This document shows positions 44,856 to 54,025 of a DNA stretch of 64,000 nt, piece by piece; the stretch's first letter is position 1; each line of letters opens with the position of its first letter. The position numbers were made by a program, and so were the translations under genes. This DNA is from Hyperoodon ampullatus (Eukaryota; Chordata; Mammalia; Artiodactyla; Ziphiidae). The stretch is from NCBI GenBank assembly GCA_949752795.1, contig OX457057.1, positions 159,193,980 through 159,257,979 on the forward strand. The letters are read 5' to 3'. Under the pieces are notes generated by a model. The model worked only from the letters and a program-made list of their open reading frames with translations, was not told the DNA's origin and did no database searches.

Positions 44856-45762
44856 AAAAAGAGGATCAGAAGCAGTTTTCATGTTGCTCCAGGGCTATGT
44901 TAACTCTCCTGACTTCTGTCCTAACAAAGTCCAAAGAGAGTTCTACTGTCTGTATTGATCCATTATATTGATGATATTATGTTAATCAGGCTGGATGAGC
45001 AACAGATGGCTAGCACACGTGCACTTTAGAGAGTAGAAAATAAACCCTATGTAGATTCAGGTGCCTGTCACTTCTGTACAATTTTTGGAGGTCTAGTAGT
45101 TAGGAGTGTGCTGGGAAATCCCCTTCAAAATAAAATATGAATTATTGCATCACATACCTCCTACTATAAAAAAGGAAGCACAACACCCAGGGGGCCTTTT
45201 GGGGTTCCAGAGGCAGCATATTCCACCCCTAGGAATGGAGGACATGAAAGGATGACAGATTTGAGTGAGGCTCAGAGCAGACAAAGGCCCGGTGGCAGGT
45301 CCAGGCAGCAATACTGGCATTTCTGCCACTTGGACCATATGATCCAGCAGATCCAGTGGTGTTAGAGGCATCCTTGGTAAGGAAAGGTGCCATTTGGAAC
45401 GTGTGGAAAGCCCTAGAAGGAGAGTCACATGGATCAAGACCATGCAATTTGCAGTAGATGATTATATGCCGTTTTAAAAAAACAACTCCAGGTGTGGTAC
45501 TGGGCCCTGAAAGAAATGCTTGACCATGTGAGACCAAGTGACCATGAGTCTAGGACTATTCATCTTGAGCTGAATCCTGTTATATCCATGAAGTCATAAG
45601 GCCAAGTGGGCCCCCAAATAATTCATCATAAAAGAGAAGTGGTTCATCTGGGATTGAGCACATGCAGGCTACATAACAGAGCTCCCCCGCACCGCACACC
45701 CATCACTGTTGCATCCATGCCTCTCCCTCAGCTCACACTCAGGGGTGTGCGGGGTGATTCTT

Positions 45763-45982
45763 TTTTTTTTTTTTTTTTTTTTTTTTTGCAGTACGCGGGC
45801 CTCTCACTCCTGTGGCCTCTCCCGTTGCAGAGCACAGGCTCCGGACGCGTGCAGGCTCAGCGGCCATGGCTCACAGGCCTAGCCGCTCTGCGGCATGTGG
45901 GATTTTCCCGGACCGGGGCACGAACTCGTGTCCCCTGCATTGGCAGGTGGACTCTCAACCACTGCGCCACCAGGGAAGCCCC
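45763..45982 (-). mobile_element. CHR-2 SINE, CD form, variant, in the ERVL relic
   Basis: An antisense copy with a T-tract of about 27 bases. It carries CCGGACGCGTGCAGGCTCAG, a variant of the usual GACGCGCAGG, and CGTTGCAGAGCACAGG. A near-perfect duplication, GGGTGATTCTT, flanks it at about 45752-45762 and 45984-45994. Confidence 0.95.
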
Positions 45983-46762
45983 AGGGTGATTCTTAACAAC
46001 CAACTGAAGGAGGATCAAAAAGTGCAAGCTTGCATATGAATGGATTGGCTTGGTATTTCTGTGAAAGTCGAATGATTGAATGTTGATGACAGCTGCAGGA
46101 CAGTCTCACTCAGGCTTGGCCTTGAAACAGGCAGGGGCAAGAGAAAGTCCTCCCAATGAACAGAGCTCTAAGCAGTGCCCATGGTCATTCACTTTGTGGC
46201 AAGAGAAGGGGTCTGAGGTTAGAATATACATGGACTAATGTACTGGAGTATAATTCTAGCAGGAATGATGTCTCACCCGGCCTCGTAAGAGAGAGGTTGG
46301 AATGTTATTTTCCAAAGATAAGCTCCATTCTTTTGGAGGGAGCCTCCCTTTGTCCCAGGACTGACCTGGCTCCTCTTTGGGGCCCTCCCCAATCTCAGAG
46401 GATCACTCAGAGGCTTAGGAGGCCCACTCTCTCCTTTTAAGGTGTTGCTGGTCCCGCATGGCAGAGAGTACATAGCACACATAGAGAACACGTCAAAAAC
46501 AAATAGCTCCTGAAACTCTATCCCCAGCTTTGGGTTAGGGCCCCTCCTGGCACAGACTTCTCAGAAGCCTGAACAGGGTAGTGTGACTTTCTGTACCAGG
46601 ATTAGCTAAGACTAATACAGATCTAATGTAAACATACTTAGGGATATGTAGGAAGTATGCTTAAATTTGCATTTATAGCAGCCTGGTCAAGCTTTGGGTA
46701 GGGGAAGGAGGATATTTTTTTCAATTAGACACTTGATTGGTGATATAACTTAAATATTTCAG

Positions 46763-47039
46763 ATTGCAATTCATCCACAAGCAGATAAGGGAGAATGAAA
46801 AACGGTGCAGAGATTTCCCAAGAAACTTATTTAACCAACAAATGCCATTTTTTATCATGGAAAGAAAGACTGGCCTACAGAATCCTTGCCCCTTGTCCCC
46901 TTCTGGTTCTGTAGCTACCACAAAATACCCTCAAATCCAGGAAAACCTACTCAAAAAGGACCAAGGGACCCAGAGGAGAAGGCCCTTGTTGCCATACATT
47001 CTTACAAAATTAAACTGGCTTGTCAACCTGCAAGAATAA
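46763..47039 (+). CDS. Candidate terminal exon or chance frame
   Basis: A pyrimidine/AT-rich stretch ending AAATATTTCAG precedes an open frame of 91 codons, from TTG to a TAA at 47037-47039. A hexamer AATAAA follows at about 47068. The product is basic and polar (IHKQIRENEKRCRDF near the start, RRRPLLPYI near the end) with no domain I know. The acceptor phase does not join cleanly to the 41944 exon, because direct joining gives an early stop. It adjoins the ERVL relic and may be unrelated or repeat-derived. Confidence 0.15.
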
Positions 47040-47655
47040 CGATGAGAACATAGTGATAACGTTTAAAATAAAGTAAAACTGTTATCTTTAACCTTTACTT
47101 TAGACGAGAAATACTTGGTGGCGTGGTGCCTTTAAAAGACATGTGGGCTCTATTCCCTGAGGCTCAGAGATGCAATTGCTCTGAGGAGGGGGCAGTCTGG
47201 TGGGTAAACACCAAAGAAGACCTTGACCTAACCTAGCACCAGGTGATTTCTATCTCCACAGAAGAATATACGTTTGGCAGGGGGTGGGGTGGAGAGAGGG
47301 AGGCCTAAAAGAACCATTGAAAAGAGATCTACAGAAACCAGTAAACCGAAGCCCATTTTAAAATGACAATTCGTGAGCCTCTATGTTCCACAAAGATCCT
47401 GTGAACCTTTTAAAACACACCATTATATCAAATCCACATTTCATGTATTAATACCAATTTGTTTGCTAATAATTAGACAATAAAAAGTAAGGTTATTGTT
47501 TTACAATGTCTTCGATTTGGGTTCTGTAAATGGGCAAGCAAATTCCTACTGGATGTGCCAATCAGAAAAAGAAGTCTACTGTTTTGTTGATTTATTCCCT
47601 CCCAGAGGGCTTCTGAGAAAGCCCAGGCTGCCAGTGCAGAACTACATGTTGGCAG
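47040..47655. other. No recognisable feature
   Basis: Nothing was identified apart from a G-rich patch at 47278-47300. Confidence 0.45.
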
Positions 47656-47659
47656 CCCA

Positions 47660-48235
47660 GTAGAGGGATGAGCCTTAGTCCAGGAGCTAGATGACCTGGA
47701 TCTTGTTTGTTTTTGATACCAACCTAGTGAGCTATTTACCTGAGATCCTTTTTCATCTGTAAAATGGAGATAATAATGATTATTTTAATAACTTGAAAGG
47801 TAGTTGTTATTTTATTATTACATTATTATCATTCCACATGTAACTTGACCCAGTGGGTCTTAGTCTTGTTTTTCAAAAGGACAGTTTGGGAAATTACTCT
47901 TTTTATTATAATCTTCATGACCAATGTCCTTATTTTTATTTTGGTTGGCATCGTTATTTCTGTAGCAAAAAACCAGAAGTGCCAAATAGGTGACCCCCGC
48001 GAAATAGCCTCAAAGATACAGTTATCTAAAGGATCCTTCTCTCCCATGTTATACAATAGTACGTTTTATTACACTGTCTATACTCTCATACCATGAAAAT
48101 ACCTGCTTCAAGGCCTAAGGAAAAGCCAGTGATTTCAGTACTCATGATCCCAACTGTAGAATGTCCTTAGAGGGTTGTTGTTAGCATGGAATGAGAGTGA
48201 ATATGAAGACACTTTGTAAACTATGAGGCACTAGA
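47660..48235 (+). repeat. MIR SINE, possibly split
   Basis: The left part (47660-47800) has AGGAGCTAGATGACCTGGATC, TGAGCTATTTACCTGAGATCC and CATCTGTAAAATGGAGATAAT. A MIR 3' part appears at about 48165-48235, with AGAGGGTTGTTGTTAGCATG and GAAGACACTTTGTAAACTATG. The 360 bp between them are not MIR. Confidence 0.6.
47969..48093 (+). CDS. Candidate exon-like frame with a strong acceptor (unidentified)
   Basis: A long pyrimidine-rich stretch ending GTTATTTCTGTAG precedes an open frame with a KNQKCQIGDPREIASK segment and an N-glycosylation-like NST, ending at TGA (48091-48093). Acceptor phase would be compatible with the 41944-42073 donor, but nothing else links them and coding status is unproven. 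The same frame reads upstream into a hydrophobic run, so the acceptor may be coincidental. Confidence 0.12.
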
Positions 48236-48239
48236 CATG

Positions 48240-48905
48240 TGTGTGTGATGGTGATGACAGTGGTAGTTATAGAGATGATGGTGTTAATGACAGTGATACA
48301 GACCAATTTGTTAATCTTGAATAAATAGGTAAGGACATGAACTGCTGGTCCCCACTCGAGTAGTAGATGTACTAAAGGAGACAGGGCAGCCTCTGGAAAA
48401 AGGCCAAGCCATGTAGAGTGAAACAGAGAGCTGGCTGGTTATAAAGTCTTATAGTTCTAAAACTCTATCCCATCCCTTTCAAATCTGAGAAATGCCGAAC
48501 AACTTCCTGGTAGTCTTCATTGGGTTTTCTTCCCCTGCATGCTTCTTTCTAGATAGTTCACTTGAGGCTTTGTCATGCATATCTCTTGTTCAGCAAAGTC
48601 CCTCCTCCTACACAATCTCAGTGAGTACCACTCTCTGGACCATAGGATGGGCGTCAATATTGGCCAAAGGGCAGAGTGTAGAAAGGAAGGGGCAGGACAG
48701 TGAGGAAGGCTTGTCTACTCATTCCCCAGGAAAGTTTCATGAATTACTTGTCCTTACAACCCACTGACTGCTCTCTTTCTAATGGCGAACCTCTTTGAGA
48801 CAGTAACACAGAAGCTTCCACTTTGGTGGAGAAGATAGACATAGTAAAGCATTATAAAAGTACACATAAGTACCCCCGGTACTCAGAGCAGGCTGCTACA
48901 ATTCC
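48240..48905. other. No recognisable feature
   Basis: It contains a GATGGTGATGACAGTGG-type patch at 48248-48298. No exon or family was recognised. Confidence 0.4.
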
Positions 48906-48924
48906 ATTTTAATTGGAAGATGAA

Positions 48925-49054
48925 GGGACTTCCCTGGCGGTCCAGTGGTTAAGACTCCGGGCTTCCACTGCAGGGGGCGTGGGTTCCACCCCTGGTTGGG
49001 GAACTAAGATCCCACATGCCGCGCAGCCAAAAAAATAAATTAATTAATTTTAAA
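48925..49054 (+). mobile_element. Short CHR-1-like SINE
   Basis: It begins GGGACTTCCCTGGCGGTCCAG, has GGTTCCACCCC for the B-box, GCCGCGCAGCC, and an A/T-rich tail. AATTGGAAGATGAA and AATTGGAAGATAAA (about 48911-48924 and 49056-49069) form the target duplication. Confidence 0.94.
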
Positions 49055-49069
49055 AATTGGAAGATAAAA

Positions 49070-50870
49070 AAAGATTTCATAGAGGAATAGGAGTGGGGAC
49101 CAATTTTAAAAACTGGATTGAAAACTAAATAAATGTGAGGGATTTGTTAACCATCCAGAGGTTCACTTTTTTTCCCCCCAAACAGGAGAAGAAAAGTATC
49201 ATTATCCTTGTCCCGGGGCTTCTTCCACATCTTTTGGATCCCTTAGTCTGGCAGCTGAAAATTTCTTTCTCTAACAGTTGGGGACTTTTTCCTCCAGAGA
49301 GCCATTCTGTCTGCCTGCTACTGCTCAAGGTATCTTTGACCAAAAGAACTGCATAGAGGACAAGATCTCAGTTCTTCAGGATCAGGGCTGGAGGTCAGAG
49401 GTAAAAGATCCATTAAGTCTGTACCTCTCCCAAGCCATGAGCTGTCTCCTTGGATTAGCTCAGAGCAGTGAATGGCCATGGGGGCATGACCATTGGGTCA
49501 TCCCAGCCTTGTGGAACTTGATCAGTGACATAACTATGCCCTGCTGCTGACAATCCCTCTCTTTAGAAAGACATGGGGTGGTTGTGAGAACTCTTACAAC
49601 TTGCTGTGGGACCATGGGGTAGATAACACCCCATCTGCCTTCATCACAATACTTGACCCTTAATCCTTCGATGATACTTTTATCAGAGATTTTTTTTTTT
49701 TTAATCTCTGGAGACTTTCCCAAACTCTACTGAATTTCATGTTGTTGGTTTCATCTCACCCTGTGTGTTCTAGCCATTAGTGTCTGGCCCTTCTTTTAGA
49801 GCAAACTTTCTCACGAGAGTTTTGGGGGCTAGAAGTAGACATTCTTCAGATTGACTCTTTTTCTAGGGAGATTAGGCAGGAGTCTAAGAATGTAAATAGA
49901 CAGGCCCAAGAGAACGCTTTGTGTATGAGTGGATCCCAGGGCATCATGGGCTGCATTGGGTGGGGGATGGAGCTTGACCAGAAACCTGGTGAAAGTTCAT
50001 TCTCCCCTGAAGCCCCGCTGGCTCACTGCATAATGAAACGATGGCTCAAAGAGTCTGTCTCCTCCACGGTCAATATGGCCTCCTGCAGCAGACTGCTCAG
50101 ACTTTGCAGATGCAGCCTTTGTGTGAGGCCATGACAGAGGGAGTCACTAGAAATAAGTCAAAACCAAGCTCTCGTTCTATTATGGTACAGGCACTTGTGA
50201 AGGCAAACCAAGAAGGGAGGTGAGGGGATAAAGGGTACATCAATGAGGTCAGGGAGCAAGAGGGAAAGAAAGAAGTAAACTGTATCTGGGACTATTTGGG
50301 CCCATTCACAAGAATGCTGCAAGGTGCAGGGAGATGGGGTGTCTGCATGACCTAAAATGGGCTCAGATGGCCATTGGTTTATTCTACATCTAAATTTCCC
50401 CATCCATAGGAAAGAGCTATACTTTTCTTGTGTATATATATTTTAATATATTGTACGTGCATTTTAAGGTTAAAGGTGTGTGTGCATTTTAAAAATTAAG
50501 TTTTAAATTACCCAACAGAGTAACATGCACCTTTGCAAAGTCAGAATATTCATCCTGAGTGCTCCGGGGTGCACTAAATTTAGCAGGGTCTATTAATACT
50601 GTAATAAAGGTGAATCACTGAAAATGAATGCTATGAGGTATGGAAAGTTGGGGCTTCTCCACAGCTTCTGGAACATTCCATAACAAGAGACTAACTTGGT
50701 CCCAGATTCCTAAGGACTAGCAGATAAAGGAGTCGGGATGTTTCACCTCAGGCAGACTGAGAGGTGACCAGATTTCACGAATAAATATAAAACAACAATA
50801 ACATTGCTTCAGATTTGCTCAGGACAAATCAAGAGTAAATGACCTGAAAGAGCAGAAGAGAGAATTTTGA
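49070..50870. other. No recognisable feature
   Basis: About 1.8 kb, the longest span with no recognised repeat. It contains a T-run (49690-49702) and AT-rich words near 50435-50520. Short frames here match nothing known. Confidence 0.4.
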
Positions 50871-50872
50871 TT

Positions 50873-50984
50873 TTTTTTAATATATGTATATGTATAGCTG
50901 ATTCACTTTGTTATAAAGCAGAAACTAACACACCACTGTAAAGCAATTATACTCCAATAAAGATGTTAAAAAAAAAAAAAAAAA
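50873..50984 (+). mobile_element. 5'-truncated L1 3' end
   Basis: GTATATGTATAGCTGATTCAC, TTTGTTATAAAGCAGAAACTAAC, GCAATTATACTCCAATAAAG and an A-run form the 3' terminus of a cetartiodactyl L1. Only about 110 bp were inserted. Confidence 0.9.
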
Positions 50985-50992
50985 CCCTCACT

Positions 50993-51105
50993 GGGACTTC
51001 CCAGCGGTTGAGACTCCACACTTCCAATGCAGGGGGTGCGGGCTCGATCCCTGATTGGGGAACTAGGATCCCACATGCCATGAGGTGCAGCCAAAAAAAA
51101 AAGAA
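50993..51105 (+). mobile_element. Short CHR-1-like SINE adjoining an L1 tail
   Basis: GGGACTTCCCAGCGGTTGAG, with a deletion of part of the A-box region relative to other copies, then GGCTCGATCCC and GAGGTGCAGCC. AAAACCCTCACT and AAAACCCCTCACT flank it. Confidence 0.92.
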
Positions 51106-51119
51106 TAAAACCCCTCACT

Positions 51120-51525
51120 CATGCAAACAATTGTGTCTTATTGTCCTAGTGGGTGAATCTAGACCCTGTGGGTTGATCTAGTGTTGAATAGGAAAAGCTT
51201 CTGTCTGTGAGGATGCAGGTATAGTTAGGCCAACAGACTGAACACCCTGAGATCCAACGAATGTTCTGTTTGTATGAGGCTACACCTTTTCCTTTCTGAC
51301 CTTGCAGAGCCACAGTTGAGGCAGTGCCTGTTTGTAGTAAGTGCTAGCACGGTTCTACCTTTCAGGGTACTCCTACACAGAATCCCTCACCACAACTTCC
51401 ATCTGACTTCAGGCACCCTGGACTTTCCTCAAAGTAATGGGCGCCAAGAACACACTTCCTTCCCATAGACACAGCAGAAGCCCTCAATGCCCTACACATA
51501 TTTCTGGATTGTCAGGAGTCCATCA
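51120..51525. other. No recognisable feature
   Basis: Nothing was identified. Confidence 0.4.
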
Positions 51526-51529
51526 AGTG

Positions 51530-52370
51530 TCATGGGCTGGGACTTGGGAGAACTAGGTCCAACCCTGGCTATGCTGTTAACTGGCTGTGAAACAAGGGCA
51601 AGTATCTTAACCTCTCTGGGCCTCATTTTCATCACCTGTGTCATGAGGACTTTTTCTTTTTGTGTAAATTGAACTTTTTATTTGGGCATAATTGTAGATT
51701 CACATGCAGTTATAAGAAATGATACAGAGGGGCTTCCTGTACCCTTCACCCAGCTTCCCTGAGGGTAATGCCTTGTAAAACTATAGTAAAATATCACAAC
51801 CAGGACATTGACATAGATACAGTCAAGGCACAGAACATTTCCGTCACTACAAAAATTCCTCACGTTGCCCCCTCTTCTGGTTTATTTATTTATTTAATTG
51901 ATGTAACATTGGTTTATAACATTATATAAGTTTCGTGTGTAAAACATTATATTTCTCCTTCTACATAACCTAGAGTGTGCTCACCACCAAAAAGTTAGTT
52001 TCCATCCATTACCATACAGTTGACCCCCTGTACCCATTTTGCCCTCCCCTCCACCCTTTCCCCTATGGTGACCACTACTCTGTGCTCTGTAACTATGTGT
52101 TTATGTTTGTTTGGTTTCTTCATTTATCTTGTTTTTCTGTTTGTTTTTTATATTCCACATATAAGTGAAATCATACGGTTTATTTGTCTTTCTTCATTTG
52201 ACTTATTTCACTTAGCATAGTACTCTCAAGGTCCTCTAGGTATATCTACAATCGAATACTACTCAGCCATAAAAAGACGAAATCTTGCCATTTGTGACAT
52301 CGTGAGGAAATCTGACTAGAAAATCTCTAAGATCCTTCCCAGCGCTGACATTTCTAATTCTATTGTAACC
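51530..52370 (+). repeat. MIR SINE split by an L1
   Basis: Left part (51530-51650): TGGCTATGCTGTTAACTGGC, GTATCTTAACCTCTCTGGGCC and TTTTCATCACCTGTGTC. The 3' part resumes at about 52312 with CTAGAAAATCTCTAAGATCC, CTTCCCAGCGCTGACATTTC and TAATTCTATTG. Confidence 0.8.
51653..52310 (-). mobile_element. L1 with an inverted 5' end, inside a MIR
   Basis: 51653-52235 is the reverse complement of an L1 3' UTR and ORF2 end: TTATTTGGGCATAATTGTAG, CATTACCATACAGTTGACCCC, CCTATGGTGACCACTACTC and TTCACTTAGCATAGTACTC. 52236-52310 switches to sense orientation (ACTACTCAGCCATAAAAAGAC, TTGCCATTTGTGACATCGTG), the segment lying directly upstream in an L1. This is the signature of twin priming. Confidence 0.85.
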
Positions 52371-52425
52371 TGTGTTTTCTCCATGGTACACCCAACTCTG
52401 GGTCCAAATAGGGTCATATCTGTTT

Positions 52426-53613
52426 TTCCAAAGAAGATATACAGATGGCCAACAGGCACATGAAAAGATGCTCAATATCACTAATCATCAGGGAAATGCA
52501 AATCAAAACCACAATGAGATATCACCTCACACCTGTCAGAATGGCTATTGTCAAAAAGATCACAAAGAACAAATGTTGTTGAGGATGTGGAAAAAAGGAA
52601 AGCTTTGTACACTAGGAAGGTAAATTGGTGCAGCCACTGTGGAAAACAGTATGCAGGTTCTTTAAAAAATTAAAAATAGAACTACCATATTACCTACCAA
52701 TTCCATGCCTGGGTATATATCCAAGGAAAATGAAAACACTAATTTGAAAACCTATATGCACCCCAATGTTCAAAGCAGCATTATTTACAATAGCCAAGAT
52801 ATAGAAGCAACCTAAGTGTCCATCAAAATATGAATGGATAGGAGCTTCCCTGGTGGCAAAGTGGTTAAGAATCCGCCTGCCAATGCAGCAGACATGGGTT
52901 CGAACCCTGGTCCAGGAAGATCCCACATGCCACAGAGCAGCTAAGCCCATGCACCACAACTACTGAAGCCCACGCACCTAGAACCCGTGCTCCGCGACAA
53001 GAGAAGCCACTGCAATGAGAAGCCTGTGCACCACAACAAAGAGTAGCCCCCGCTCGCCACAACTAGAGAAAGCCCGTGCACAGCAGTGAAGACCCAACAC
53101 AGCCAAAAAAATTTAATTAATTAATTAAAATATTTTTTTAAAAACCCAAGAAACATATGGATAAAGAAGATGTGGTATATACGTAAAAAGGAATACTACT
53201 CAGCCATAAAAGGAATGAAATTTTGCCATTTGCAACAACATGGATGTTCCTAGAGGTATTTTGCTTGGCTAAATAAGTTACACAGATGAAAACAAATACG
53301 CTGTTGTCGCTTATATGTGGAATCTAAAAAATGAAACGAATGAATATAACAAAACAGAAACAAACTCATAGAGTACACACTAGTGTTACCAGTGGGGAGA
53401 GGGAAGCAGAGAGGGGCAATTTAGGGGTAGGGGATTAAGAGGTACAAACTACTATGTATAAAATAAATAAGATACAAAGATGTACACACAAAGAGTATAG
53501 CCAATATTTTATAATAACTTTAAATGGAGTATAATCTGTAAAAATATTGAATCACTATGTTGTACACCTGAAACTGATATAATATTGTAAATCAACTATA
53601 CTTTAATTAAAAA
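52426..53613 (+). mobile_element. L1, 5'-truncated, split by a SINE
   Basis: Sense ORF2 end and 3' UTR: TTTTTCCAAAGAAGATATAC, AGATGGCCAACAGGCACATG, GAGATATCACCTCACACCTG, then after the SINE ACTACTCAGCCATAAAAGG, TTGTACACCTGAAACTG and ATCAACTATACTTTAATT. A degraded target repeat, AATAGGGTCATAT and AATAGCGTTATAT, flanks it. Frames are broken. Confidence 0.92.
52841..53150 (+). mobile_element. Long-form CHR-2 SINE nested in L1
   Basis: AGCTTCCCTGGTGGCAAAGTGG, GGTTCGAACCCTGG (B-box), CACAACTACTGAAGCCC body and GACCCAACACAGCC. It interrupts the L1 between ATATGAATGGATA and its repeat ACATATGGATA. Confidence 0.93.
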
Positions 53614-53707
53614 AATAGCGTTATATTCATAATAGTAATTTCTGTTTCACTGGCTCCTCCCTACATGCCCTCTTCCCCCAGATTTATTTTTGGGACTCCC
53701 CAGGGAT

Positions 53708-54014
53708 TTTTTTTTTTTAAACAAAGAATTAGTTATTTTTATTTTTATTTTTGGCTGCGTTGGGTCTTCGTTTCTGTGCGAGGGCTTTCTCTAGTTGCAG
53801 CGAGCGGGGGCCACTCTTCATCGCGGTGCGCGGGCCTCTCACTGTCGCGGCCTCTCTTGTTGTGGAGCACAGGCTCCAGATGTGCAGGCTCAGTAGTTGT
53901 GGCTCATGGGCCTAGTTGCTCCGCGGCATGTGGGATCCTCCCAGACCAGGGCTCGAACCTGCGTCCCCTACATTGGCAGGCAGATCCCCAACCACTGCAC
54001 CACCAGGGAAGCCC
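53708..54014 (-). mobile_element. CHR-2 SINE, intermediate form
   Basis: Antisense, with TTTATTTTTGGCTGCGTTGGG as in the long form, but then CCTCTCACTGTCGCGGCCTCTC and GAGCACAGGCTCCAGATGTGC as in the CD form. A single AGTAGTTGTGGC block follows before GCTCCGCGGCATGTGG. CCCCAGGGAT and CCCCAGGGAT flank it. Confidence 0.92.
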
Positions 54015-54025
54015 CCCCCAGGGAT

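Larger units (their letters stand above)
43850..46440 (+). mobile_element. ERVL-type (class III) endogenous retrovirus, pol relic
   Basis: The sequence follows ERVL pol. A protease/RT-start region lies at about 44150-44330 (GTGTAAAATTAAGATTGACATAC). An RT segment at about 44430-44470 encodes a W-R-M-T-A-D-Y-Y-K-L-N-like stretch. The RT catalytic Y-I-D-D is encoded at about 44972-44983 (TATATTGATGAT). RT-connection/RNase H-like sequence runs to about 45700, and later pol sequence extends from about 46060 to 46350. Stop codons and frameshifts occur throughout and two SINEs interrupt it, so it is non-functional. No LTR, gag or env was recognised. Confidence 0.8.
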
